Below are positions 21,241 to 34,013 of a stretch of 64,000 nt of DNA, piece after piece. Positions within the stretch are counted from its first letter, which is position 1. The number at the start of each line of letters is the position of its first letter. A model generated the notes under the pieces. That model saw nothing but the letters and a program-made list of their open reading frames with translations. It was not told the origin of the DNA and did not search any database. The translations under genes and the position numbers were made by a program. The DNA is from Coptis chinensis (taxonomy: Eukaryota > Streptophyta > Magnoliopsida > Ranunculales > Ranunculaceae): the NCBI GenBank assembly GCA_015680905.1, contig CM027379.1, positions 29,034,501-29,098,500 on the forward strand. The letters are read 5' to 3'.

Positions 21241-24200
21241 CACTACAACCAAACAACACTTTTGTGACGGCTAGGAGGCGTCAGAATTATTTTTTGTGAC
21301 GCCTACAAGGCGTTGGAATTTAGGCGTCTGTGTTGGTGTCAAAAATATTTGTGACGCCTAAACTGCCGTCATTAATTGACATATTTATCGACTTGCATGA
21401 CGCCGTCACTAAATATGCATTACTAATGCCTGTACACCGTCACTAAATGTGCATTACTAATGCCTCTACGCCGTCACTAAATTTGCATTTTTTTTTTTTT
21501 TTAAAATGCTTACTGACGCCTGTCAGGCGTCACAAATTATTATTTATTTTAAAAAAAAATATTTGTTTTTGGTTTCCATCCTAATATATATTTATATTTT
21601 TTCCCCCCCTGAAATTGCCTGCATAAATACAACCACATAAACCCCAAACACATAATATAATTAAGACTTTACAAGCAATTATACACAAAGAAAATCTTAG
21701 TATATATATATCACTTAATGAATAACCATCACCAAAATTTGACTAAGTATATATATCACTTAATGAATAACATGTAAATTAAAAGATATAGATGTATGGA
21801 TATAGCATAATCTACCAACATACTATTTCAATATAATTCCTATACAACAACTCAAGATCACATCTTAAGAAGCAAGAGCATGGGGTCCTTGACGATTCTC
21901 CTGGCGGTCTCGCTCTAAAACATACACCTGGACCAAGCCGGGCAACTACGGATCTTCGGTGATGTTCATTTTTCCTTCATAAAAAGAAAAAAAATTATTT
22001 CAACTAGACCTTAGTCAATACAAGCTAAGGAACCACTAAAACAAACTATTGACTAGTCAATATACACAATTTTCACTAACCGTGCAGTCGTAACATAATA
22101 TACTCTGCCACATGCATGATTTCACAAAAAAAATGAAATTTACTAGCATTTAGACTGTTAAGAGTAGAACCTTTTCAGCATTCCTAAACCTCTAAAATTC
22201 TGACATGTGAACCATCTAAAACCAATAAATGAGCACGTCTAGAGTAGGACAAGGTACTTAGGTACAGAAGCCACAAGGCCATACTACAAGAATTGACCAT
22301 TTTATTTTAGGATAGCTATTTAACCAACTGCTCATATTACTAGTTAATGATGCCTTTGCAACTTGAACTCATGTTTCATAACCACCCACTAAAAAGAACC
22401 CAGGATAGGATGCTAACCACAAATCTCTCCAGCACCGGCACAAGAACCTCCAAGTTGCAATCTGGGAGACAGCAAGTGATTGCTTCCCCATTATTTTACC
22501 GACCCATGAGAGAAACTATTTTTAGTGGAATTATGAGATGCAAAATACCCTTGAAACAAATAAAGGAATGTACAAACCTTTCTGTTGAAAGGAATGCAAG
22601 AAGCGATCTTTGCATAAGCTTCAATAATCATCTTCTGCTTCACACTCTCCTTTGCAATGAGCAGCCTCATCATCCTACATCACAATATCAAAACAGTTAC
22701 TCTAAGAATCCTGCATGGGCGATTTTCGAAACAGAAGAGATGTCTCCTTACAATGACAATCATACTACAAAAGTAGTTACTCCAACAAAATTACATACCA
22801 TGGCAACAACTTCCCCTCTCCAGATGTCTCACCAACTCCTTGGTTGGCCAAAAAGATGGAGCACAGGAGCGGTATTACATCCCTGCGACTCTTTTTTCTT
22901 TCAGATTCTCCGGAAGCAAGCACTGAAACACTCGTAGCTGCAAGTCGTGATCTGTGAGAGAAGCCATAGAGAATTTTACTAACCAACAATTTGACAGATC
23001 CTTTCCTAGTATGACATTTTAACTAATTAAAAATAAGTGATTAAAAAAATCTAATTGATTAAACCAAGTGGAAATAAATGAAGATAAATATAAAATTTAG
23101 AGCAAGCATACTTAATCCATAGATATCTATAATCTATATAAATTATCACAAACAGAAAACTACAAGTTTCAAACTGTGAAACACGAAGCTAAAAATAATT
23201 ACTGTTTTTTATTCTTCAAACATCGTAACCTTCTCTCGCTCACTTGACATTCAGTTTTATTCATTCATATCTAGGATATACTAGGGCTATGAAAGTAGAC
23301 TGGAACGCTGCTCCCTACTCACAATATATATGAAGATTGCAAAAGGATTTCTGCACTCGATGGAGGGTCCTTGTGGGAAAAGTGAAAAACCCAACAAAAA
23401 GAAAGATTTTAGAGGCGACACTGGTTGTATTATACTCAGATGCCAGATCTGACACATGACCGATAGAATATAACCATAGGACACATTTCAAGAAATAGAA
23501 TATATGTTTGAACCTCTAAGAAAACATTCCACCAAACAACATTTTTTTCCAATGGAACTTTCACCATCAATGTTTCAAAGTGCTATTTTGGGACCTAAGG
23601 TAATTTGCTGCAATGAATCTCAAAAACCAATTTATGTAGTAGTGTTAGCTTGGGATTATAGAGGGTATCGTTGAACATTCAAAAACAGATAAAATTCTAC
23701 TGCAGCCCAGCAACACTTCCCAACCAGTAAAATAATTGAGGCCAAAATCAACAATAAGAACTAACACCCAAATCAAAATAAAGCATACGATAACACTAAA
23801 TACAGGATGCGATATGGGTGCTGAACCCAAGGATATAATTCAAATGTCAAAGAACTTGACACCAATACTTCGAATATACATGCTCTAAGCATGTGTTGTC
23901 AAGAGTTACAAGCAATATGCCGCATGCCGCATGACCAAGGAAGCTAGAAGTCTAACTTATCAACCATATTACGTTCAGTGCACACCCACCAAATCATAAC
24001 AAAGTAACTATTATATATGAAACAACTAATGAAAACCAATTCCATAGCTTTTAATTGCACTGAGTAAATACTAGATAAACTAAATTATTTATAATAATTA
24101 TAACAAGTCCATGATCTTTTAAGTAAAGAGTGTAGTAATTACTTATATAGTTCACTATGCCAATGCAATTTAAGGAAGTTAACCAAGTTGACCTTGCATA

Positions 24201-26638
24201 TCCTGTATATAGGCATAGTATAGTATGTTTAGGGCTAGGTAAAGGTGGCCTTCAAAAACTATTTTAGAAAATTATAGATCTACAATGAATAGGATGGAAA
24301 TGAAATGATACCATATGAAAAAGAGGGCACACATAAATTTAACAATTAAGCACCTTCTAATAAAGTTCACACATTACATACAATGCCAATGCAATTGCTA
24401 AAGTGTTCACCATCTGGTTATTAGTTTACAACCTCACCACCCCGTTAAATTAGGGAAGTACTAGCAGCCAAGTAAGAGAAGAAAATAAATGGCCAAGAGC
24501 CTTGGGCATAACGATCACCAAATTGCATCCACAAAACCCTCTTTGGGTCCTACAAGTACAAAGAGAACACAACTTGTATAACTCAATGAAATGGAAGCAA
24601 ACCATCATTAATAGGAAATATATTATCCTAAGACACTTGCCGATGATATCTAAATTATGTTTGGTATGCTCTTTGGTTTGTACCTTCCAAACAAGAACAA
24701 TTAAGTCATAACACTGAGATTGCATATGATAGAGTGATAGACCATGGGAAGAATAAATTAATTAATGATAATGTAGGGGATACAACCATATATTCATATC
24801 CAGACAACACCTCTTGGAAAAAGATTAATTAATCTAATCAAATGTGCCATAACACTCCCTAGCAAAGTACTAGTGAACTCAAACCCAAATGAAACTAAAT
24901 GACAGTTCTTAGGTGAACCACTTCAATTAGCATAAAACTCTACTCAAATTCAATGAAGAATAGTTAAACTAATTCTTTTAAATAAACATAGACCTTACTG
25001 ACATTTCTATTGCTCCAAGATCAAATTAACAACCCACCTAAACATATCCTATATCCATATATCCTCCAATATCCAATAATCAAATAAACTTCTACCAAAT
25101 CCAATATCCACGTGTCTGTGTCGGACACATATTGCATGTCATTTACCTCGAATTTTGATATTTTGCCGTGTCCGACAATTCGTATCCATGTCCGACACGG
25201 GCGATCAATGTAACCTACCTTAAAACCAACCTAGGAAAGAAAAAAATATCATGAAACCAGCTAAAATCACCACAACTCATTTCGGTCCAAGAAGCCCAAC
25301 ATTTTCTCTCAAAAATTGTCATTGTAGCCTTAAAGCCCAAAAACAAGGGGCACATTTGGTGATATACATAAGTGAATTAATAGATGTTATCCAAACACGA
25401 TCCATAATTACTTTCCCAAGTGTTCAATGCATAAGCCACTAAAGAATATAGGGCAAGATACAAAATGAAACTAAAGTAAAACATTAAAAGGAGCGCAGAT
25501 GTTAAAATAAAACCAACATTCATGCATGCCCCAGATAATCTCTACTCTTTTTTTTTGGGGATAGAAGACAAGCATCTGAGATGATAATTGGACACACAAA
25601 TCTCTAATCTTTCAGCAGGATACAAAATTAACTCAACAATTTCAATATTATAAACAAAACAACCAACTTCAGCAGAGAAAATACAACAAGATCGAAATGG
25701 GCAATAATGCTTTAATTCCTCAACCTAATAAATTTACAACCAAAATTAATTAAACTGAAACCAACAAACCAACAAGCATATAAAAGCATCTAACTTAGTA
25801 TCTTAGAGGAGAGTGCCTAGCTTAGATACTTAACTATGGGTGTATCTGTATCAGGACGTAAGCACAGATGAAACTTTTACCTTCTGTTCTGCAAGCCAAC
25901 GTTAAGTTTAAGTTTAAACTAACCAACTCAATCAAAATTCTAAATGAAGTGAAAGACACCCACTTCACAAAAATGAAATGAAATGAAAATTCTAAAAAAC
26001 TGACAAGTCTAACTTTCACAATAGTAGTGCAGTAAGTCGAACTTGGAAACTATTATAAACAAATTCATTCAACAAGAAATTATAAACACTAGAAAACGAA
26101 ATCAAGATTTGCAAACCCAAAAACCAAAATTGCGAAAAACAAAACTGATCTTCATAGAAACTAACACTAAATTATTGGAAAGATGACACCTTTGTTTAAG
26201 AAGAAGAATTTGAGATGAACAAACTACCTCCTTTAGTCCGCTTTCATCGAAATTTGGAAAAGATGAACGAAAAGGTGGTGGAATTCGAATAGATTGAGAA
26301 AGTGGAGAAGAGATCAGGCGGAGTTTGAGGGGGAAGTGGTTTCTCTCTGTTGTGCTAAAAAATTTTAAGTCGAGGAGAAATCGCAGAGATGGGTAGCTGA
26401 CGCCTCATCTTGTCGCACACGCCAAACACGTGCCTTGGGATCTTTCTTAAACTGATGCCTCTTTGCCGTCACTTTATTTTCTACGAATTTCAAAAATAAA
26501 CTAAACTATATTTTTTGACTTATTGTGACGCCAAACAACAATAATAACGGCAATTTGCCATCACAAATTTTATGACGCCTATTTGGTGTCACAAATCTAG
26601 AAAGGCACCTGTCACAAAAAAGGTGTTATGGTGTAGTG
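21241..26638. mobile_element. CACTA (En/Spm) transposon, complete ends
   Basis: The left end reads CACTACAACCAAACAACACT and the inverted right end CACTACACCATAACACCTT, both followed by TTTTGTGAC. The 3-bp target duplication AAT is perfect (21238-21240 and 26639-26641). Subterminal regions hold many GTGACGCC / GCCGTCAC words in both orientations, the usual transposase-binding arrays. No TNPD (transposase_21) domain was found, so it is probably non-autonomous. Exon-like pieces on the minus strand suggest captured host sequence. It interrupts an older repeat. Confidence 0.93.
22578..22935 (-). pseudogene. Exon-like fragments of an unidentified gene inside the CACTA element
   Basis: Two minus-strand frames join cleanly by a GT..AG intron: a frame containing RRDVIPLLCSIFLANQGVG ending CCATG/GTATGT (exon end 22799), and an exon 22674-22578 with MMRLLIAKESVKQKMIIEAY and KIASCIPFNRK ending AAG/GTTTGT. 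The splice yields LLPW-MMRL in frame. The pattern is helical and HEAT-like but I do not recognise the protein. Other exon-like pieces on the same strand are near 23320-23375 (DPPSSAEILLQSS after a CACAAG acceptor) and 21875-21975 (LPGLVQVYVLERDRQENRQ up to a stop). A leader-like C/T-rich stretch on the minus strand near 26280-26380 could be its promoter side. This could be the element's own gene or captured host exons. Confidence 0.4.
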
Positions 26639-26641
26639 AAT

Positions 26642-27077
26642 CCTCATATCTTTCGACTTAAGACTCCGTTTTAAACGTACGACTTATCAAAAAGATTAGT
26701 GCGGCAAGCTCTATGCAACGGTATATGGTTTCAAACGATTCGGTGAACAAAATTTTAGGTGAAAATTAGGACATGTTCAAACCACAATGGACTAACCATA
26801 ATTAGCTAAGTTAGGGTTTTACCTAAGAAGGATTTTTTTTTCTTTTTCTTAGGCATGTATTTAGACATTCTTGGAAACCATATATAGAAACCTTAATCAT
26901 AACTAAAGGATTGTAGATAATTCATTTTAATTGTTCATAGTTTGGAATTATAGTTTTAGCCTACATTTGGAGTTTCTTCTTCTTCGATCTTCAATAAAAA
27001 CTCTTTCTTTCTACATTATTTTGATCGTGTTATTTATTATTTACTATTTTGAAGTAATTCTAATGATCATAGGCTAA
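26642..27077 (+). repeat. Older repeat resumed after the CACTA insertion
   Basis: Directly continues the sequence left at 21240. TTATCAAAAAGATTAGTGC and AATGATCATAGGCTAA match the copy at 17.4-18.1 kb. It resumes again after 28023. Confidence 0.55.
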
Positions 27078-28023
27078 GGGGCCATTTGTAAGACTTTGAG
27101 GTCTTATAACCTCTTATAAGATGTGGCCCAGTGATTTTGGACATTTTTTTTGTTTGTTTTTTGCCTCTTATAAGAGGCATTCTACTAGAAATGTCTTATA
27201 AGAGGCTTCAATTCTATAAGTACCAAAATTGGATCTATTTCAATTATATAAGTCTTATAACTTGAAAAATGACTCAAACACCCCCGTCCATATACCCCTA
27301 GCCTCATTTCTCTCTTCTTCATTTTTCATTATCTTATTTTCCAAATAGCTCTATTACCCTAGCCACCACTCGCTACCACCACCACCACCACCACTGCCGC
27401 CACTACCACCACCACCATCACCACAACCACTACCACCACCACCATCATTACCTCCACCACCACTACCACCGTACTATTAAGACTATCACCACCATCACCA
27501 CCACTGTGCTATTAAAACCACCACTACCACCACCACCATCACTACCACCGTACTATTAAGACCAATATCATCACCTCTACTACCACTACCACCGTACTAT
27601 TAAGACTATCACCACCACTACCACCACCGTGCTATTAAGACATCCACCACTTCTACTACCACCACCATCACCGTACTATTAAAACCAATATCATCACCTC
27701 CACTATCACCACCACCGTGTTATTAAGACCACTACCACCACCGCCGCCAATTAAGGTAGTTTCCTAAAATCGATATTCTAATTATCAAAATTGATTTGAA
27801 ACCGAAAATCAAACTATACGTTTGTTTCAAATTAATATATTCAAGTTAAATATGATGTAAAGTAGGATTATATTTGTTAAATAACCATCTATAAGATGTC
27901 ATGTATTTGTTTTTTCTATTTTTACAAGTGCTTATAAGAGGAACTTAAAATAAAAAACAAACCACTTTATAAGACCATCTTATAAGACCCTCTTATAACT
28001 TAACCCAAAAAAACAAATAGCCT
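27078..28023. mobile_element. TIR element containing a CCA minisatellite
   Basis: Ends are GGGGCCATTTGT and, inverted, AGGCTATTTGT, followed on both sides by repeated CTTATAAGA words (GGTCTTATAACCTCTTATAA and, inverted, GTTATAAGAGGGTCTTATAA). TAA stands on both sides (27075-27077 and 28024-28026); an 8-bp duplication was not evident, so the superfamily is unsure (hAT-like end, Harbinger-like duplication). Confidence 0.6.
27364..27746. repeat. CCA/ACC minisatellite with a CCGTACTATTAAGACC spacer
   Basis: Runs of ACC/CCA triplets are separated by CCGTACTATTAAGAC (or CCGTGCTATTAAGAC) at roughly 60-70 bp intervals, at least six times. No long open frame is kept. Confidence 0.9.
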
Positions 28024-28589
28024 TAAATCTCCATCATGAGGGTTATAATGAAGATTTGGTGAGGAATTCTTGTGTTTTAATTAGGTTTAACTTTTCATTG
28101 CATAGGGTTCAAATGTTTGATTATTTCATTGATTGATATCGAAATAGAGAATGCTATAATTAAACTAGAGATTAGTGTAGTAATTATAGAGATGAATGAT
28201 TATCCTAGTCGTTACACAGATGAGTGATTAGTCTGGTCCACATATGCATTAGGATTTTACAATTCCCACTAGACACTATAACGCATAGGATGATATCCCC
28301 AGTGGAGAAATGTTACAAATTTGGATTTCAAAACTTGGGTAACTCAAACTCACGCCTCATATACTAGTGTAGAGAATTAAACTAGAATTAAACAATAGAT
28401 TAGTGTAGTCATCCCTGTGGTTGAGATGCTCAGAAATCAATATTTTTTCCTTACAGTTTGAAACCTAAGAAATCTAGCTGGTTAGACATTTAGAACCACC
28501 AACATTAATTGTAATTTTTTCACATGACGGTCACAGTTCGTAACTTCGTATATTGATGGCGTTGTCTTCTAATTTATATTGTAATGGTA

Positions 28590-28978
28590 CTAGTATAGCC
28601 CGTGCCGTACTGCACAGATACGCGCGTTTTTAGTGCTCCTGACGCGCATCCACCCGGTACTGCATAGATACGTACAATTTCGGCCCCGACGTGCATCCAA
28701 GTAGAAGCCTAATGAAAAAAAACTCAACTGCCCACCCAAAAAATCTAGCCAATTGTGTCAAATTTGGAGGCCCAACAGTTTAGAAACTCAACCGCAATTG
28801 TTGATTTTTGGGTGATTTTTAGATAAATTCTATAGTACTGATTTAGTTTAACAAATTGCATAAACCCTTAAAACACTTGGATTAGCCATGTCACAAGCAA
28901 CATGAAATGTTGAGAAGGTATTTGGACCATAGAATAGAGGCCTTACGGCCTCCACACCACCCTTCTTTGTTATATAGA
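28590..28978 (-). mobile_element. Small non-autonomous Helitron C
   Basis: On the minus strand it starts TCTATATAACAAAGAAGGGT (after A) and ends GGCACGGGCTATACTAG (before T). The start resembles Helitrons A and B (GGTGTGGAGGCC versus GTGTGGGG). A weak GTGC..GCAC stem (28602-28615) lies before the end. No coding frame. Confidence 0.72.
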
Positions 28979-29005
28979 TACTTGAAAGTTGCCTATCCCG
29001 TGAGG

Positions 29006-29831
29006 TAGGGGTGGGAATTTGGCCCTAACGATTCTAATCCGGCCCTAATCGACCCAACCCTAAGCCCTATAAAGCCTTCACAACTAAAGCCCTCACAGAG
29101 TTTAAAAGGCGGAATAATTCCGACCCTAAGGCCTTCTAGAGGCGGGGCTAGGGCTAAGATTCTCAAACATAGGCCCGACCCTAATTCAAATTTCTAACCA
29201 AGCCCTAGTTATAGTTTCACATTTTCACTATAAATACACGCATCTCATAATTGTCCAACTCTTTTGTTAAATATTTTAAATTAAAATAACATTGTCCTTT
29301 CAGTAATTTATCACTTACACCCAAGGTACTTTCAATAACTTGTTTTATATAACAAAAACTTGTCAACCTATCTAGCGGTCATGAAGAACAATGAGCACTA
29401 ATTAATAAAAATAAGACTTTATTCCTTTGATCATCAAATCAAAGTCTAAAACTTATTATTCTCAATTTATTTTTCCACTTACTTCTTATAAATTATATTT
29501 TTATTCACATCCAAGCCAAGTCTAGAACTAAAGGCTTCCGTCTACACTATTAAAGCGAAATACATAGCAAAAATTTGTAACACAGAAACCAAAAAAATAA
29601 TCTTTGTCTGAAAAATGGCATTTGTAAAACGAAGAAAATATATAGGCTCAACCCTAAAACCCGACCCTAAAGTCTTTAAAGAGGGCTTAGGGTAGGGTAA
29701 GGGCTTGAGATTTAGAGTTATGACCCGACCCTATGCTGACTTTAAGGTCGGGCCAACCCGACCTTAATATCTAAAGGTCTTTTAAATGTTTAGAACCGGG
29801 CTAGCCCAACCCGGCCCATTGCCCACCCCTA
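29006..29831. mobile_element. hAT element, non-autonomous
   Basis: Ends read TAGGGGTGGGAATTTGG and, inverted, TAGGGGTGGGCAATGGG. The target duplication CCGTGAGG is perfect on both sides (28998-29005 and 29832-29839). The interior has repeated CCCGACCCTAA words and no coding frame. Confidence 0.93.
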
Positions 29832-29839
29832 CCGTGAGG

Positions 29840-31133
29840 TGAGGGTTGCACCATATATACATTCTAGCACCTCGAAAGTTGTTCAAGATCTAACAAATAA
29901 ATATTTGATCTGCCAAATCCTAAGGTCACGGCTTTTTTCAGATTGTTTTAGATTGTTTGGATACATTTTCCCTAGGAACTCCTTAGTTAAGCGTGTTCTA
30001 GGATGGGTAGGTGATCTCTTGAAAAATTGTTGTCGGAATGAAAATGCCATAATGTTGGATGTTTGTGATGACTAAATAGAGACGGCAGTTTGTGGCAGAT
30101 CATTGGATATAGTAACACTAAATTTTGCCATTTGCACAATAATAAGATCAAACAAAAACTCATGTTCGTGATTTTGAATGGAATCTCGGACTTTCGTCAA
30201 ATATTTTAGTTTAAAAAAAATCAAAACGGTATCGAAATAATAATATAGGGTCGGAAAATGAAAATTTCATATTTTAGTCGGAAATACATCAAAATTCTAT
30301 AGAATTCCAAAATAATTTGAGCAAAACTCAAAATTTGTGTTGTTTGACACTTAATGTGATTATATCGATTTCTTCAAAGTCACAAACCATGTGTATCTTA
30401 TATTTCCATTGTATTCAGATCCTAATATAGTATTATATTTGGTTTGGGTTCGAACCCACTAGCATCAATGAGTTACCTTGATCTTATTTAATTTAATTTC
30501 AGGCTTGGCAATCGAAATAAAATAAAAAATTATTATTAGTATGTTAATTAGTTCATTTATAAAGCTTATTAACTTATAGATAGATGGTCCCTGATCCCTT
30601 CCCAGTTTCATGCATTCATATCAACTCATCATCGGCCATCGCCCACCAGTACAGCTTTTTCTTTTACAGTCCACTAAGTCCAACGTCAAAAGTCGAAATC
30701 CACGACCCAGACCATTGAAAAAGTGCTAAAAACTAAAAAGAAAGACAAAACCCACCGCTCGCAAAGCAGATTTAGTCAACGAAAGACCAGTTAAACAAGC
30801 TAACTAAAGGGTCCCATCCAGCTCATCAACTTTGACTCTTTCCCATTTCCAAACTATTTCTTAATCAAACCTGTCCCACAATCCAAGTACCTAACTTTTG
30901 ACCTCATCAAAATTCAAGATCGGATTCCAAAACAAGTATCAAATCTAGCTCAATTTCAACTTCAATTCCAATAAAATAAACACCATTAAAGTACAACGAA
31001 CAAAATTGAAAAGACAATAAAGAACAAAGACTAAAGAAAAGTAGGCCGAAGACCCCGAGAGAAAAAAAAAGTTATCCGTCCCATTTCCATTCCGAATTTT
31101 TCATTAATTTACATCAAACTTTTTCAATCTAAG
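29840..31133. other. 3' flank of the WRKY gene, no gene seen
   Basis: AT-rich sequence. The 78-codon plus frame at 29839-30075 has no domain. Nothing recognisable lies between 30100 and 31133. Confidence 0.5.
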
Positions 31134-32301
31134 TCAACATTTTACACTAGATTCCAACACGTGTCCCATATTATTCCTTAAAGCATCTGACCCGGCAGCT
31201 TGAGAATGACGGTGTTCACCTTCATAAGTTACAATCAGCATCGCTGGATCAGTTTGATCTCTTTCTACATGTTTCCTTGCTGGACATCCTCTCATTGTAC
31301 TACACTTATAATACCCTCTAAAAAAAAAAAAAAAAAAACAAAAACTTAATAATCTTTCCTTGAGATCAGTGAAATCACTTACTTAATCAACAGTCTGAAA
31401 AAATGGATATAGAATAATACCGTGGGTAAGGAGAGCCCTTGATAGGTTTCTGACCATACTTTCTCCATGAATATTCATCAGCTGGAATATCAGCCATTTT
31501 CGAACTAATTGCAGGTACTCTTATCGTTTTCTTCACACGAGATTTCCTGTAAACAACAAGAAAACTACCTGTCAATAACACTCGAAACCTAAAACTTTTT
31601 GACCATGAATAAAAAACCCAACAGCTACTTCCTACTAATCTATGCTAAAAATACCTTCTTTTAGAGCAATGACAACGGTTGACGGATAGATGATCGGAGT
31701 TACATTTCTTCCGGCAAGATATAGATAGAGGGGGTTTCCCAGTCGTCGGTGCCGGAGTTGCAAAGAGTGAAGATGTACCTAATTTTCCATTTGACACACT
31801 ACCTTCCCCGGTAATCGATGACATGAATGAAGAAGTATTAGAAGTAGAAATTGGTGGAGACATGCTAGAAAAGCTATCTTTACTCAAATTGGGTTTAAGG
31901 TTAGGATTTAAAAGATTATTATTAGGTTTACTGAAATCAAGTGTTAAGGTTTGGGTTTGTGGGTGTGACAGAATTTGAGGAAGAGTAAAATTTTGAGTTT
32001 GTGGGGATGAGTAATATTGAGGTTCTGAATAAGATGAAGTTGTTGTTGTTGAAGAAGAAGAAGGCGGGCCACGACGAAAGCGAGCGTGCCCTGAACGATT
32101 TAAGATGGATATAACTTTCTTAAATTTAGAAACAGTGAAATCTGTAATCTCTCTACAATCTAAATGATGAGTTTGATGATTTTGAGATGATGATGATAAT
32201 GTTTGGAGCAAATGTTCCATGCTTCTTATTCCTGCTGTTGCTGCTTCTTGAATTGCTATCTGATCATTCATCTTTGTAAAGCCTAATAACTCAACTGCCA
32301 T
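31134..32301 (-). CDS. WRKY transcription factor, group IId (WRKY11/17-like)
   Basis: Three exons, 32301-31655, 31546-31421 and 31317-31134, total 957 nt, 318 residues plus TGA. Introns are GT..AG at 31547-31654 and 31318-31420; the second interrupts the codon of the Arg in PYPRG, the conserved WRKY intron position. Domains: C-motif [17 protein letters not shown] (calmodulin binding in this group) followed by the GHARFRRGP motif; a Ser-rich linker; the Cys/basic region with [14 protein letters not shown] (nuclear localisation); WRKYGQK at about residues 243-249; a C-X5-C-X23-H-X1-H zinc finger at C263, C269, H293, H295. Group IId factors bind W-boxes and modulate defence and stress genes, often as repressors. 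The start MAVELLGF fits the family. All key residues are intact. WRKY15/7 relatives are the alternative, but DFTVSKFK fits WRKY11/17 best. Confidence 0.95.
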
Positions 32302-32360
32302 TTCAAGAGGAGAGGAAGAGAGAAGTGTTTTTCAGATGTGAATGGGGGGTGAGATTGAGG

Positions 32361-32367
32361 TTTATAA
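32361..32367 (-). promoter_or_regulatory. Putative TATA box of the WRKY gene
   Basis: The minus strand reads CATTATAAACC about 60 bases before the ATG, giving a short leader of about 30 nt rich in CTCTTCC. Confidence 0.5.
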
Positions 32368-32420
32368 TGTGTGGGATGCTGACCGGGTGAAACGGTTGGA
32401 AGTAAACTTGTTGGGTTTGG

Positions 32421-32426
32421 AGTCAA
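32421..32426 (-). promoter_or_regulatory. W-box (TTGACT)
   Basis: TTGACT on the minus strand about 120 bases upstream of the start codon. WRKY genes are commonly auto- or cross-regulated through such elements; a second TTGACT stands at 32514-32519 on the plus strand. Confidence 0.45.
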
Positions 32427-32513
32427 ACAATCTGAGGGTTACTTTTAACAAGAAAACAAACTAGGGGCTGCTCCATTTGGTGGGACCAGGTATTATATTA
32501 ACCAGACTTGTAG

Positions 32514-32519
32514 TTGACT
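32514..32519 (+). promoter_or_regulatory. W-box (TTGACT), second copy
   Basis: Inverted relative to the first W-box and about 90 bp away, about 215 bases upstream of the start codon. Confidence 0.4.
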
Positions 32520-34008
32520 AAAAAAACTTTCGATATTTTTCATACCAAAAATACAAATACAAGAATTTCAATAATGATTAATGATACGATGATTATACCA
32601 AGATAATTGCATAGCTTGTTTTGTTCAATACTTCAATCTTCAAAGTCGCAATGTTGCAAATAAGTTTGTTTCTTTCAAATGCTCTTTTGTTCAAAGTTCT
32701 ATAATAGCTGATCAGCTGATCGTTACTAGTGATCAAAACGTTGAGTATTCAAAACGGTTGACAGGAAAATAATTTCTTGGTGGTCCTGTTGTTTGAACCA
32801 TTGTGGGAATGCTGCCTCTGTTCATTCTATACACTGCCTGTTAAACTAGAGACTGTATGTGTGTATCTTGAACCATCATTTGAAATTATTTTTCCGTGTC
32901 AATTATGTACTCTCCTAGTCTCCTCAATAATGAACACTACCGTGAATCTGTGCATTGAATAATCAAATTAAATTATGTTGGCTGAAATACCAAAAAAATG
33001 TCAATAATTAACTTAACTGCCTTCAAATTTTCCATACCCATTTATCAATTTATGCTAACACTGCAACATTCCAAAAACAAAACCAGTTATCTAGGAGGTA
33101 GTATTAACTTAAAAATCCCATTGTATATATTTCTCTGGTCCAAAACATGTGAGCTCGTATTACTAGTTGGTAACGAGAGCACAAAAATCATGTCCTCCAG
33201 TATTACAAAAAAGCAAAATTGCGTGGTTTAGTAGGTAAACTAATCTTGACACGTTTGAAGGTATAGAATTATATCTTCATTGAAGTGACAACATTAAAAA
33301 AAATGTCAAAGCTTCTAGATTAGAGTACATGGTAAAAATTCATTGACTTTGGAAAATCTAACCTCCTAAATGTTTTCTAATTGTTTGACAAATTCGCTGA
33401 TTAAATTAGGATAAAAATCAACGTATACACGACCGTTTGTTTAAAATATTTGATACATGTACGTGACTTTAATGTACATACTCAAACAAAAAAAAATGAC
33501 GCAACTTGGCTTGTTGGTTGATCTAATCTTTTGGCTGGCAAATTGTCGTAACAGATTATTGCTGAAAACACTAGACTAATCCAAAGTTATTTTTTATATG
33601 TACCCGTACCAGATTATAAATTAGATCGAAGCCATCAATTTACTTAAGAAAAATTAATACATGACAAAGTTGGTGAAAACAGAAAACAACCCTAATCTGA
33701 GTGCACTTACTGAATCTCCATAGACCATCTAGAAATCTAATTATTTATGTTTTTAGAGTGGAAAGTTTAATTTGTGAAAATTACCCTTTTATCACTGAAA
33801 TTTGACTTTAAACAATTATTATATCATATATAAGTGCGCATGAAATGCTATACGTTGATCGTGATTCAATTAGAGAAAGTGGAATACGCATGTGTCATGG
33901 AGATTGTCATGGAAAGCTAAGGGAGCAAATAGTGGGCTTTGATGTTATCATTTTTTTATTATCATTTTTATAAGAAAAGCAGATACAACATATGAGAGAG
34001 GCAATGAT
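32520..34008. other. WRKY upstream region and intergenic, no gene seen
   Basis: AT-rich; the open frames at 32777 and 32998 have no recognised domain. The imperfect palindrome AGCTGATCAGCTGATCG lies near 32707. Confidence 0.5.
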
Positions 34009-34013
34009 GAAAC

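Noticed and set aside
22347-22937. Longest plus-strand frame in the CACTA element (196 codons)
   Set aside because: It is antisense to better exon candidates with splice sites on the minus strand and has no domain.
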